Assembly: GCA_036877525.1 (NCBI GenBank)
Contig: JAZGTH010000031.1
Coordinates: 4,189,501 to 4,253,500, forward strand
Direction of reading: 5' to 3'
From: Chromobotia macracanthus
Lineage: Eukaryota; Chordata; Actinopteri; Cypriniformes; Botiidae
Length of the DNA: 64,000 nt
Numbering within the stretch: the stretch's first letter is position 1; each line of letters starts with the position of its first letter. This document shows, piece after piece, positions 13,085-24,165 of this stretch. Below the pieces are notes generated by a model. It had not been told where the DNA came from. It saw only the letters and a list, made by a program, of their open reading frames with translations, and did not search any database. Position numbers and translations under genes: made by a program.

Positions 13085-13794
13085 CCTATCCCTCATTGTC
13101 CTTCCATTCATTTATAGACTTTAGCTAGCTTGTTGTATTGCAAAGAAATTGAATTGAAGTACAATTCATTTCTATGTGCAAAAATCCCATTAGGCAGTCT
13201 GTTCTGTTCTTACATTATATGTATATCAGAGACTCAGCAGGAATTTGTCTTGCCATGTCATGCTTAATTGCTTCACAAACTTTTCCTTAGTTCTCAGTAT
13301 TGGCGTTGCCAATAGAGGTGAAACTACTGTATTGCGTCTTGCTTTATTTATGAATAATACCGTAGATTGTAATTTGTGGCAGTACAACTGCACACATAAA
13401 GCATTCCTTTAATCTTAACAGCCTTATAGTGCAGAACAACCTGACCTGAGGTAAAACTGCACTGTTGTCATAGAAGCAAAGCAAACAGTGATGTCAGCAC
13501 TCAGCTCAGCATACCGTCAGCTAATGGTCCACCAACAGAACCATTATTTAGAAAGCATCATTAAAATAAACAAAACATCAATACAACATCCAATAAAACA
13601 TCAATACAGAGTGTGGTTCAAATTTTGAAATTAAAATATAAATGTAGGAAAACAGTACAACAGAAAAGGTTTTAGATTTTGATACACTATGACATATAAT
13701 GCTCTATTTCTAAATCACTGCTCAGATAAGCCAGTTTGTGACATGCGTCACTTTTAACTTCGTTATACACAAGGTCAGATTTCTTGTGCCTGTT

Positions 13795-13915
13795 GAAAGG
13801 CACAAGATGCTCTTTGGAAGATTCTCAAATCATGCTGAATCATTATGAATCAACAGGTTTCAGCTCAAGTGCATGCTGTCAGTAAAGTCAAAGAGGGACA
13901 AATCAAATCGAAGAA
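13795..13915 (+). repeat. Dispersed repeat, AAGATGCT-TTTGGAA family, copy 1
   Basis: Shares CACAAGATGCTCTTTGGAA, ATCATGCT and GTGCATGCTGTCAGTAAAGT in the same order with 49610-49710. A more diverged version is at 16615-16735. Equal order and spacing argues for common descent from one transposable-element fragment. Confidence 0.55.
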
Positions 13916-16461
13916 ATGGTAAATGTATAGAAAATGTATAAGAGTTCAAACTTCCCCTTTAAATTATTTATAGTGCATGGCCTTTTGTGCCTTTCTGTAC
14001 TTAGAAAATGGTGACAATAGTAATATGACAAAACACACCAATGTTTGATAAATAATTTAATTTCTTATGAATGATAGCTGGAATAAACAGTCTTACACCA
14101 AATAATATCATTCTTTGGCCTAACTGTGGGATGTTTACTGTTGCCAAGCAACACAGCAACCATGGAATTTGTGGCTTTGAATGCAGCTCAACCATTCAGA
14201 GCTAGAACTTTATATGATACAGTTACAATAAGACATTATTGATTCAAACAAACATTTATTTTACATAATATTTATTCACACAAACAATTCACAAAAAAAC
14301 ATTTGAAACAAAATGTGCACTATGTATTAACAAATCTTTTGACAAATTTTGGAACTAATGTGTTATGGAATGACCACTTTCCAGCCAATCAGATGTATTT
14401 ATCAGATGATGCCGATAATGTCAGTCTATCAATACTGTTTCAGAGTTGTTGTGGTAACCATTTTATGAGTACATATATTAGAGACATGTGCACATGCTGT
14501 AAGACCACCAGCCCAGGTTTTAGAACGTCACACATTAACACCCACCCTGCTTTACTGAAATATCTGTCATACCTTTTCCTGAAACACTGTAAACCTTTGA
14601 CAGAAGCAACTGATTGAGTCAACCAATCAGAGCAGCTCTGGTCATTTATGGCATTTTGTGACATTTCATGTATGTGAGCTGAGTGAAGCTTGTGGACAAG
14701 TGTGCGTAGACAGTGCAAAATAAAGTATACATTTTAAGGACCAATTCACCAATTGTAATGTGTTACACTGCTACTGTGATGTCTTAAAGGTATGGAATGA
14801 GGCAACTGAAAACATTACACAAATGGAGGCATCAAAACATGTTATGTAATGCTGCACAAACATGGAAGTTAAAAAGCCAGAGGGAGGTAGCAAAGAGATT
14901 GGTAATATATAGTGATGTGTCTGACATGTTCATAATCACAGAATTACATAATCAAAGTTTATCTGGAAACCATCTACTGTACCTTAAGCAAAAGCTCTCA
15001 CCTGGATCCAGCACATGTTCAAACAGCAAGAGCTGTTTGTCCGAAATCTTCACAGGTGTGAGATTACATCTGTTTCCATTGCAAAATACCCCTGTTCTAC
15101 CTTACAGCACAGATCAAAGGTCCTACATTTGATTTTGGGAAACTTGTCATAAAGAGACTATGATTATTATTAAACAGTTATCTGGTATGATGTTTGACTT
15201 TTTTAATGAATAATGGCACATGAGACAAATCGGTGTCAAGCCTTATAATGCAAGTTGTACTACACTTACTTCACTGTGAGTTGAAAATGAAGCTTATTGT
15301 ATGGCCATATGTATAACTGCATTGTGACATTGTTCCTAACAAATAAGCTTATACACCCTGCCATTATCATTACTATTAAAAAATCATTACTGCGATGACT
15401 TATCTGATTAGATTATCTGATATATTATCTAAACTGTGTTTATCATAATATAAAATGTGACCCATGGTGGCAAAATGAGTCACAATGAAAATAATTCTAA
15501 AGGAGTTCTTGTAATGTTCACGTTCTTCATTAAAAACCTTTAAAATGATGTATGATTTGTTGAAATCTGACAAAAACATGAGTGATCTTCATCTGTCTGA
15601 AGCACAGAGAGGAGAGCAGAAACAAAATACACTTTTTCATTATTATTAAAACAAGGTAAAGCTTTAGGAAAGTTCAGCTACAAATAAAATGATTTTAGAT
15701 GTTTAACTGCTATTTGGAGCATTGAGGTCACTAGATGAGGGCTTAATGAACTCATTTTTGTAAAAACCTCAAATTAGACCAAAACTGACATTTTTCACTT
15801 GTTTTACCTGTAGCTCATATTTAGCCAGTGCACATTCTCACTCATTTTGTCAGCACGAGTCACAAATAAAGATTATGTGTTATACTGCCATTTTGTCATA
15901 AAATTTGTGTTACAGCAATGAGAATCTAATTAGACTCCCAATTAGGGAATAATAGTAATTTCACAATTACCACGCACCAAAGGCTTCAATAAATTTTGAA
16001 TTAACAGGCTTTGGAACAGTATTCAAGTGTTTCCACTAATCTGAGCCAGGAGATCATTACAGTACTATGTAACCGTTTTTTATTGTGCCACAACATGTGG
16101 TTATCTCCGTTATTGTAATGTTTCATTGAATGATGTAACATTTTGATTGGAGGAGCCGAGACACACCCATGAACTACAGCCAAAATGTAGAACAAATTGT
16201 TTGTATTTCGGGCTTGTCTTGACACTAGCCATGAGATCAGTGTAGGAGGACAAAGTATCTTTACAAGAGGTCAGTCTTTAGGAAATTTGTCTTCATGGCT
16301 GATTATACACACCAGAGTTGTCCACATATATGTACACATACATATTTGCAAACGAATGCCCAGTACAATAGACCATTATCCTCTTTGCACCAGAACTTAC
16401 CAATTTATAACACAAAAGAAAAGAAACAGAAGATGAAGACAGAAGAATAAGATGTTTTACA

Positions 16462-16515
16462 TTTATTTTTATTCATTTAGCAGACGCTTTTATTCAAAAC
16501 GACTTACAAAGAGAG
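16462..16515 (+). repeat. SINE tail fragment
   Basis: Contains ATTTAGCAGACGCTTTTATT followed by CAAAACGACTTACAAAG, the cyprinid SINE 3' tail. No tRNA-like head is visible beside it. Confidence 0.6.
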
Positions 16516-16614
16516 AGACTGTTGTTCTAAGTTCTAAGTGCTGTTTGGTTGTATTAAATATTACAGTTTTCCAGTTGCCAAAAGAAAAAAACAAATGGTC
16601 TTATGTCTAATTCA

Positions 16615-16735
16615 GAAACACACAAGATGCTTTTTGGAATCTTCCCAAACTATCTTGCATAACATGGATCAGGTTTTGCAGACTTGTGGGGTTTAAGCTC
16701 CATTGCATTCTGTCCTCAGAGCAGAAGAAGAAATA
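16615..16735 (+). repeat. Dispersed repeat, AAGATGCT-TTTGGAA family, copy 2
   Basis: ACACAAGATGCTTTTTGGAA, then CATGGATCAGGTTTTGCAGA and a CATTGCATTCTGTCCTCAGA segment follow the same order as the copies at 13795-13915 and 49610-49710. Diverged. Confidence 0.45.
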
Positions 16736-17594
16736 CAAATAGTAAACAAAATCCATGTAAACTTGTAATCTGTTTCACTCATCTTGTTGTTTGATCATTT
16801 CTAACAAAAAATAGTGTTAAATTTGAAACTGTGAAACAGAAGCTGCTTTTACAAGCTGTGTAAGGCCACTGTCCAGAGGTTAGATATAAAGCGATGGACT
16901 TAGTGACCTCTTGAGTTACACTATAAAGCCCCCGTCCACTGCACGTCCTGGCACTCTAAGAAATTGCTGCCTACAGATTAGATGGGATAAAAGAGGCCCC
17001 ATGCCGTGTGCAACACAACATAAAGCTTTGTGTTTTTGTGACACATTATTAGCGTGTTTAATGGCCATGTACACATATATCCACTGAAAGTGTCTCATGT
17101 TTATTTCTGGGCTTCATGCAAACCTTTAATTCATGTTTTGTTGGCCTATCTGACAACTTCATGACCTAAAACAAAGTGACATGCACTAATACACACAAAC
17201 CGGTTTGTTTCACAATACTTGTGAGGACATCTTATAGAGTTCCATTGTTTTCATACCAGCCTAATAATACCTTATAACCCTACTCCCCCCAAACCTAACT
17301 CTCACATAAATCTGTTGTCATTATTTAACATGAAATAGATCAATTATTTAATATATTAAATATATGAAACATTTATGAGCGGCCCACCCAAATTCTCCTC
17401 AGCTTACCACACATTTTACTATGTTTTAAACACGTGTTTAAATATTTGGCCTTCACACGCAACAGAAACTTTATACACAGACACATGCAGCAGTTATCAG
17501 AAAGTGGTGAGACAGGCTTAGCAACTCTGCCACAAGAATTAATTTGCTTTCAATATGTTGTAATACAACAATACTTAACTGACAAATTATCATT

Positions 17595-17760
17595 TTTCCA
17601 TCATTTACTCACTCTCATGTCATACCAAACCTGTATGACTTTTCTGTATGATGCAGAAGATATTTTGAGAAATGTCTCAGTGGTTTTGTGTCCATACAAT
17701 GGAATTCCATGGGTGCCACTGTTGTTTGGTTAGCAACATACTTCAAAATATCTTGTAATG
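17595..17760 (+). repeat. Fragment of a common cyprinid non-autonomous element
   Basis: CATTTACTCACTCTCATGTC, CAAACCTGTATGACTTTTCT and AAGATATTTTGAGAAATGTC occur in the order found in a very abundant cyprinid repeat. Related pieces are at 7870-7930, 26700-26800 and 60797-61052. Confidence 0.55.
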
Positions 17761-18179
17761 TGAACTGCACGTTATTATTTTTTACTTGTAAACATAAGTA
17801 ACAATATTTTTAGAGGACAATTGAAGCATTTTATCCAATTGTGTTCATCATTAGATCTCATAAGATTAGGTGATACTTTAATGGTGAGTGTGTTTTTAAA
17901 TAAGCAAATGGCTTTGGGGCCATTCAGTCCCCAGAAAGAACAGAGATAAAGAATAATATATATGTAATATATATAAATTAAATTAGATACATTTTCTCTT
18001 CAAATCTATTTTTTATTTGCAATTATAGGTGTTCATGTATACAAATACATTAGCAAAAAAAAAGCATTAGCAGGATGAATAGTGCAAAATGTCAAGAAAC
18101 ATGGTTTCGAGAAGGTTATTTCAGCAGAAACGTGATGTGTGGTCCTCTTTTGTCTGCTCGCTGGTTCAGGGCCTAAACC

Positions 18180-18300
18180 GCTTCTGATTGGATGACGGGC
18201 AGATGGACGGAGGTGTGCCCAGTGACGTTGGCGCTTGGACTGAAATGGGAGGGATATAAACTTGCACACCGGCTCTCTTAAACATTTGAGGTCAAGTCTA
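18180..18300 (+). promoter_or_regulatory. mat2a core promoter
   Basis: A TATAAA box at 18255-18260 lies about 165 bases before the ATG. Upstream is GATTGGATG, an inverted CCAAT box, near 18186, followed by a GC-rich stretch. The expected start of transcription is near 18285-18290, giving a 5' UTR of roughly 130 bases. Confidence 0.6.
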
Positions 18301-18422
18301 CATTGAGCGTCTACGAGAGATCGGTACCATAAAACATCCCTTTAAGACCGGCGTTAGCGAGGCGGAGAGAAGCAGAAAACAACGCGCTGAATCCACGAGA
18401 GCTTTAGAAAAGCCCAACAAAC

Positions 18423-21400
18423 ATGAACGGTCAAATGAACGGTTTTCACAACTCCCTGATCGATGAAGACTGTTTTCTGTTCACGTCGGAGTCTGTCGGT
18501 GAAGGGCACCCTGGTATGTATCACGACGCTCAGATTTGTGCCCTTCAACATTTGATGTCATTTAAGACGTCATTTAATATCGTTTTGTGCTCATAAAGTC
18601 GAGCAGCGGATGAAAACAATCACGAGACGGTGAAGCTAGCACGTGCTAGTTTTTACGTCGCTACGTTAAAACGTTTATATGTGTATTATAACGAGAGACA
18701 AGAAAACGATTAACGCGTTTTTGTTCAAATAAAAAAGCCGCGCACTTTATCAGTGTGAGACATCCGTCTGTCTGGCCGCGTTATGTCACAGGATGTAAGG
18801 CCCAAACCTAATCCCGCTCGTTTAGACGCGTTAAAATACGAACTCGATATCTTTATTTTGTTTTCATATTTAAGTGAATGTACATATAAAATTGTGTGAC
18901 GTGTACATTTATTGGCTGTTTTTTAGCTGTATGTTTTAGTGGTGGGTGGGCATGCGGTAGCCATATTGTTAAGTGTGCAATGCGGACCCGCTGAGTGCCT
19001 GTGATGATCTGCCGGTTATCCCGGTTGAGTCTGTTTCGCAGGTCCACAATCGAACTCCGTAGATTATTTGGGGTTATTCTAGATGTTTTCACCATTAATT
19101 GGGATTATTCGATCTAATATTCTCATTCAGTTTATTCATAAGGGTATGAGATCTACTGTGTGGCTGGTTTTTATGAAGGTTTGCCTTGTTTGTTAGTGTA
19201 ATCGTCGTTTTAATGGTTGTGATTGTAATCGTTTTGTTTGGCATGTTTGTTTCGGGTTGTTCATCAGCACACTGACACCGCTGCACGTGGTCTGAACTTG
19301 CTCGAGTGCCCGTGTGTGTTGCGTCAGCGCGCGCCTTGTAGCCACTGAAACTACTCTGCGCAAATTGCGTTTATTGTACCCTGGCATTAGTTTCTTCTAA
19401 ATGTGTTTAGTTTTACTTCAAATACGTTTCTTACTGTAATCAATGTATAAAGCTGCGTTTAAAATGTATACTTCGGGCCATGACGTCATGTTCTAGGGGT
19501 CTGTTTTTTATTATACGCGCTACACCCCGGGTAACACAATAATAAAGTTATTGTATCAGTACACTGCCTGCTGCACTTTGCTGCAACACTGCCGACCACA
19601 CAGCCTGGAGGTTTGTTTTATTTCTGTGTGATGTTAAGGTCATCTATTAGTCAAAAGTCCATTTGCCCTGCAAGATCTCTTGAACTTTGTTAGGCAATGG
19701 AAACCGTCTGCTTTTTAGGGAAGCTGAATGAAAACATGTGATCATTATTGCCAAAGTACTGCTAGAAGAAACCTGTGTACGCTGTTACTCTGTACTTGGC
19801 ATACACTTGGCATACACTTTAACCACTTTCCCTGTTATGTAACTGTGACTGTTTTTGGCTCAATAGTAAGTTTGATTAGTTGTGGAAACATGGCTATGTT
19901 TGTTGATGTTTTGTCCACCATATTAGTAGTGGTTTAGTTGTTCATCATCCCTGGTCTTTGACATCTCTACATGTGGTTTGCCAGGTCATCACTCAACTGT
20001 CCCTGGCTGTTGCATCACATCTCTTAACAAGATCTATGCAGGTCCAAGTACAGTAGGGTGGGGGAGGTTTCGCAGTCCCACACCAGATGATTAGCTTGGC
20101 CCCAAATATAGATTGTTACTCCAGGGGGTTCAGTGGAGTGGCAGCTATGGGCATTCCTGCCATGACTTGAGAGGCTGTACTGCAGTGGCACATATGCTTC
20201 ACCTGTTGTATAATGAGTCCTGCAGGATGAAACTGTAACAGGGATTTTCTTAAAGTGGTGGCCATGGCAGAAGTTGTTTTTGTATGAGAAAAACTAAACT
20301 CTGTGCAAGGATTGCATGCATCTTGTAAGCCAGTTATAATAACCCTAATGTCCTTTTCAGAGTGTAACAAAAGCAGTCATTGTTTGTGGATACCGTAGAG
20401 TGGTTGGTGATTGTAAACGAATACTACCTGTAACAAAAACCAAAAGTTCCTTTGACCTCCTAAACCCTTTCTTCAAAATGAGTTTTCTGTAATTAACTGT
20501 CTGCATTAATTAGATCATTCCTCCTCCCTTTTCCAGATAAGATCTGTGACCAGATCAGTGACGCTGTGTTGGACGCCCACCTCAAGCAGGATCCTGACGC
20601 CAAAGTAGCATGTGGTGCGTGTCAAATGATGCTTTTCTGTGAGCTTGTGTCTTTAGTTTTTACTGTCTTCCATAACCCCTATCAATTTCTCCTCTACATT
20701 TCTCCTTACAGAGACGGTTGCTAAGACTGGAATGATCTTATTGGCTGGTGAGATCACCTCCCATGCTTCAGTTGACTATCAGAAGGTTGTCAGGGATACA
20801 ATTAAGCACATTGGCTACGACGACTCTTCCAAAGGTAGAGGCGAGAGTATGGCTGTGTTCAGTACACTACAAGCACACTACTTTCTCTCCAGTATTTAGT
20901 TTAAATTATATACGTGTTGTATAGAAACTTTCTGTATGCCTAAGAAAGCAAACAAAATTCTGCTTTTTTTTATAGAATGTCTTGCAATTACTAATTGACA
21001 AACATATTCAATCTTGACTGTACTTTAGGGTTTGACTACAAGACATGCAATGTGCTTGTGGCTCTTGAGCAGCAGTCACCCGATATTGCCCAAGGGGTTC
21101 ATCTTGACCGTAATGAGGAAGATGTTGGTGCTGGAGACCAGGTAAGAGGCAATTAACACCTGTGTGTGTGCACATGCTTTTGAGGCGGGTGAAAAATTGA
21201 GAACCTTACTGGATTGTTTTCTCCTCAGGGCCTGATGTTTGGTTATGCCACTGATGAGACTGAAGAGTGCATGCCGCTTACCATTGTCCTGGCCCATAAG
21301 CTGAACGCCAAAATGGCTGAGCTTCGCCGCAACGGCACCCTGCCTTGGCTGCGACCTGACTCCAAGACCCAGGTGAGAGAGGACAACATTAGATCAAACA

Positions 21401-22582
21401 TTAACAAACATTAGAACTGTAGATGACTATGTCTTCAGTTCTTTGAAGATATTCCTGATACAGGCAGGTGTTGGTTCTGTGTGTACCCCAAAGTTAAACC
21501 TTGTAGCTCAAGTTTAGATGCAAGTAACGGGTTGTTTTCTCTAGGTGACTGTCCAGTACAGGCAGGATCGTGGAGCCATGCTTCCTGTACGCGTGCACAC
21601 CATTGTAGTGTCCGTTCAACATGATGAGATGGTTTGCCTGGATGAGATGCGTGATGCTCTGAAAGAGAAGGTGGTGAAAGCTGTGGTACCCAGTGTCTAC
21701 CTGGATGATGACACCATCTATCACCTGCAGCCCAGTGGACGCTTTGTCATCGGAGGCCCACAGGTTCAAAATCATGAGAATAATTCATTCACAGTTCACT
21801 TAAATGTTACTTTAGCAGTTATATTCTTACTAATTTATGCTTTTTTTGCAGGGAGATGCAGGTCTGACTGGCCGTAAGATCATTGTGGACACTTATGGAG
21901 GTTGGGGTGCTCATGGAGGTGGTGCTTTTTCTGGAAAGGATTACACCAAAGTTGACCGTTCAGCTGCCTATGCTGCCCGCTGGGTGGCCAAGTCTCTAGT
22001 CAAGGCTGGACTGTGCAAGCGTGTGCTGGTCCAGGTGAGATTTTTACCTGATCTTCTGCTTGGTTATACCTGACCACTCAGTCTTTGAAGCTAGTAAGGT
22101 AATTTGTGCTAGAAACTTAAACCCATATCATTTTTATTTTTCTCAGGTGTCCTACGCCATTGGAGTGGCCCACCCCTTGTCCATCTCCATCTTCCACTAT
22201 GGAACCTCCCAGAGGAGTGAGAAAGAGCTGCTCGAGATTGTGAAGAAGAACTTTGACCTCCGCCCTGGTGTCATTGTCAGGTAAAAAGTGTACCCCTCAG
22301 GAGGAGCCTGTAGCTGCCTTGAAATGTCATGAGTCTCCCAGTGGTCTGTGGAAAGTTTGCTTCTGTCTGTTCTTCAGTTTGATCTCTGAAAGTTAATGTT
22401 AGAGAGGTTCATTGAGTTTGACAGACCGTCACACTTTCTGCATTGCAATCATCTCACTCCGTCTCCTGTGTGATTCCAGAGAGCTGGACCTGAAGAAGCC
22501 CATCTATCAGCGCACTGCAGCCTATGGCCACTTTGGCCGCGAGTCCTTCCCCTGGGAGGTTCCCAAAAAGCTCAAATACTAA
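18423..22582 (+). CDS. mat2a: S-adenosylmethionine synthetase (methionine adenosyltransferase 2 alpha)
   Basis: Makes S-adenosylmethionine from methionine and ATP, the cell's main methyl donor, in cytosol and nucleus. Nine exons: 18423-18513, 20537-20614, 20712-20834, 21029-21141, 21229-21372, 21545-21763, 21852-22034, 22147-22280, 22480-22582. They join in phase to 395 residues, the same length as human MAT2A, with very high identity throughout. Visible landmarks: the start MNGQMNGFH; GEGHPDK at residues 26-32 with the catalytic-site His29; KVACETVAKTG; the GAGDQGLMFGYAT gating loop; the GGGAFSGKD phosphate-binding loop; the C-terminus PWEVPKKLKY. The start is set by identity with MAT2A and a TATA box 165 bases upstream. 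MAT1A, the liver paralogue, is a weaker match. Regulation is probably post-transcriptional through 3' UTR hairpins. Confidence 0.98.
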
Positions 22583-22615
22583 ATCTGTAACCCCCCCCCC
22601 TTCCTTTCCTTGGGC

Positions 22616-22644
22616 AGTAGGTGTGCATTACAGAGAAACCTGCT
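22616..22644 (+). promoter_or_regulatory. METTL16-type hairpin 1 in mat2a 3' UTR
   Basis: TACAGAGAA at 22629-22637. AGGT at 22619-22622 pairs with ACCT at 22638-22641, and the stem extends outward through a T-G wobble, G-C and A-T. It lies 46 bases after the stop codon, where the splicing-control hairpin (hp1) of mammalian MAT2A sits. In mammals METTL16 binds and methylates the A of UACAGAGAA to couple SAM level to intron retention and mRNA stability. Confidence 0.85.
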
Positions 22645-23193
22645 TAAACCCATGGAGGGGGGAGATGTACCAAAACCCCTCACTCCTAACCTCACACCCA
22701 TTTCCCAGACCCAGTTTTTTTTTTTTTTTTTGTAGAAAGATCTGTGGATGGTGGCTTATTTTGTTTGTTTGCTTTTCATTTTATTATGCCCTTTTCTCCA
22801 CCCACTTTTCTTCGGCCCTTCCTACCTTACCTAACTTGCTTGAAAGATCAAGTGATGGCACAAAAAAGGGTAAAAGGTTGTTCTGTGATGCTATGCATTG
22901 CTGGCTGAAGCACTTACTAACCCCTGCAATGGTTTGTTTAACCAACTAAAACCAATGCTTACCATTTTCCAGGTTGACCACATTAAAACATGCAAACTAT
23001 CGTGAATGGGATCAAAACCTTGTGAGAAATGTAGGCAGAATGTCAAACCTTGTTTTCAGTTGGGTTTTATTTACGCAAACTCGTAGTTGCGTTACGTTCT
23101 GCAGGAATTGAAGTGAGATTTTAAGTGACTTTTACATTAAAATGTGTACTGTCAATGTGATTGCATCCTGGTCTTCGCGGGCCATATTTGTTT

Positions 23194-23220
23194 TTCTGAC
23201 GTGTTACAGAGAAGTCAGAA
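23194..23220 (+). promoter_or_regulatory. METTL16-type hairpin 2 in mat2a 3' UTR
   Basis: TACAGAGAA at 23205-23213 in the loop of a perfect 7-bp stem: TTCTGAC at 23194-23200 with GTCAGAA at 23214-23220. Confidence 0.88.
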
Positions 23221-23359
23221 GCTGCTACCAACCCTTGTGGTTCCGCAGGAATTGTGATGCAACCATTTCCCCCCCCACCCCTCAAAAAACTACTATTTTT
23301 CAATGGTGATTCCAGATAAAATCTCCTGGTAGTTGTTATGTGATGTTGTACTAGACCAC

Positions 23360-23456
23360 GGTGGAGGCAAAGCACTCCCCCTCTGTGTACTGCGACAGCG
23401 GGCGTAGCTACAGAGAAGCCCTGCTCCCTCGCTGTCACAGAGGGGCTGCCTCCACC
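23360..23456 (+). promoter_or_regulatory. Extended METTL16-type hairpin 3 in mat2a 3' UTR
   Basis: TACAGAGAA at 23409-23417 sits at the top of a long interrupted stem. GGGC pairs with GCCC next to the loop. GACAGCG (23394-23400) pairs with CGCTGTC (23430-23436). CCCCTCTGTG (23378-23387) pairs with CACAGAGGGG (23436-23445). GGTGGAGGCA (23360-23369) pairs with TGCCTCCACC (23447-23456). The outer arms are perfect 10-mers. Confidence 0.85.
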
Positions 23457-23821
23457 TCTTGAATTGCTCCATACTTGAAAACTAAATCTAGTATTTGCTC
23501 GGCAATCTTCTTGAGCCCTGGCGTGAGTACAGAAAGCCAGGGACCTCAAGGTGACTGTCTTTATTATGTTTTGTACATGAAAGGAATTGTTTTTAAGGAA
23601 AACAAAAACTTCATTTACTTGTCAAATGTGCCGCCCATGTGGCTTCCCTCTGTGTCCTACAGAAAGCTTTGGGCTCTTGCCACAGGGTGGCCCCTGGTAG
23701 CTGTGACCGTTGTTACTTTTTTACGAGAGTTAAGGCAGGTAGATGAGACTGACCATACGAGCTTGCACACATGTTTTCTTTTGTGGACCCCCAAACGCCC
23801 CCGCAGACAGAAGCGAGTCTG

Positions 23822-23846
23822 GCTGGTGTTGTACAGAGAAACCGGC
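23822..23846 (+). promoter_or_regulatory. METTL16-type hairpin 4 in mat2a 3' UTR
   Basis: TACAGAGAA at 23832-23840, flanked by GCTGGT (23822-23827) and ACCGGC (23841-23846), a 6-bp stem with one G-U pair. Confidence 0.83.
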
Positions 23847-24165
23847 TTTGTTTACATGCTCTCTGTTGGGTGGCTTTGGGCTGCAGTCTCTTTTTATATC
23901 TCATCTGTTTTTATTTCATGACACTTTTTAATTCAAGAGATTGGTGCATCAGACTGGTTACTGAAAGAGTAGAAGTGCCTTTTTTCTATTTTTTTTTCCT
24001 TTGTCACTCCTCTCTGTTTTTGCCTTTTCCCCCCTTTTGTTCACCCGCTCTCCTTCCCTCTGAGTTACCTGTTGTGATGTGTGTGAATCCACAGCAAGCT
24101 CATGAATTCCCTTCCTTTCAATGCTCCATAATGGTTCTGTCCCTTATATCAGTAATATGAATAAA

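Larger units (their letters stand above)
13085..18110. other. Intergenic region with old repeats, no gene seen
   Basis: AT-rich DNA between inpp5j and mat2a. An AATAAA at 13565 could end the inpp5j transcript. The open frames are short and lack domains. Repeat pieces seen: a dispersed element at 13795-13915 and again at 16615-16735, a SINE tail at 16462-16515, and part of a CATTTACTCACTCTCATGTC element at 17595-17760. Confidence 0.5.
22583..24165 (+). other. mat2a 3' UTR with poly(A) signal
   Basis: About 1.6 kb from the stop codon to AATAAA at 24160-24165. It holds a C10 run just after the stop and four exact TACAGAGAA motifs, each in the loop of a predicted stem (annotated separately). Several short open frames cross it; none looks like a gene. 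Confidence 0.85.

Noticed and set aside
22524..24160. Several open frames in the mat2a 3' UTR
   Set aside because: They begin in or after the mat2a end in other frames and have no domain; the region is explained as UTR with hairpins.
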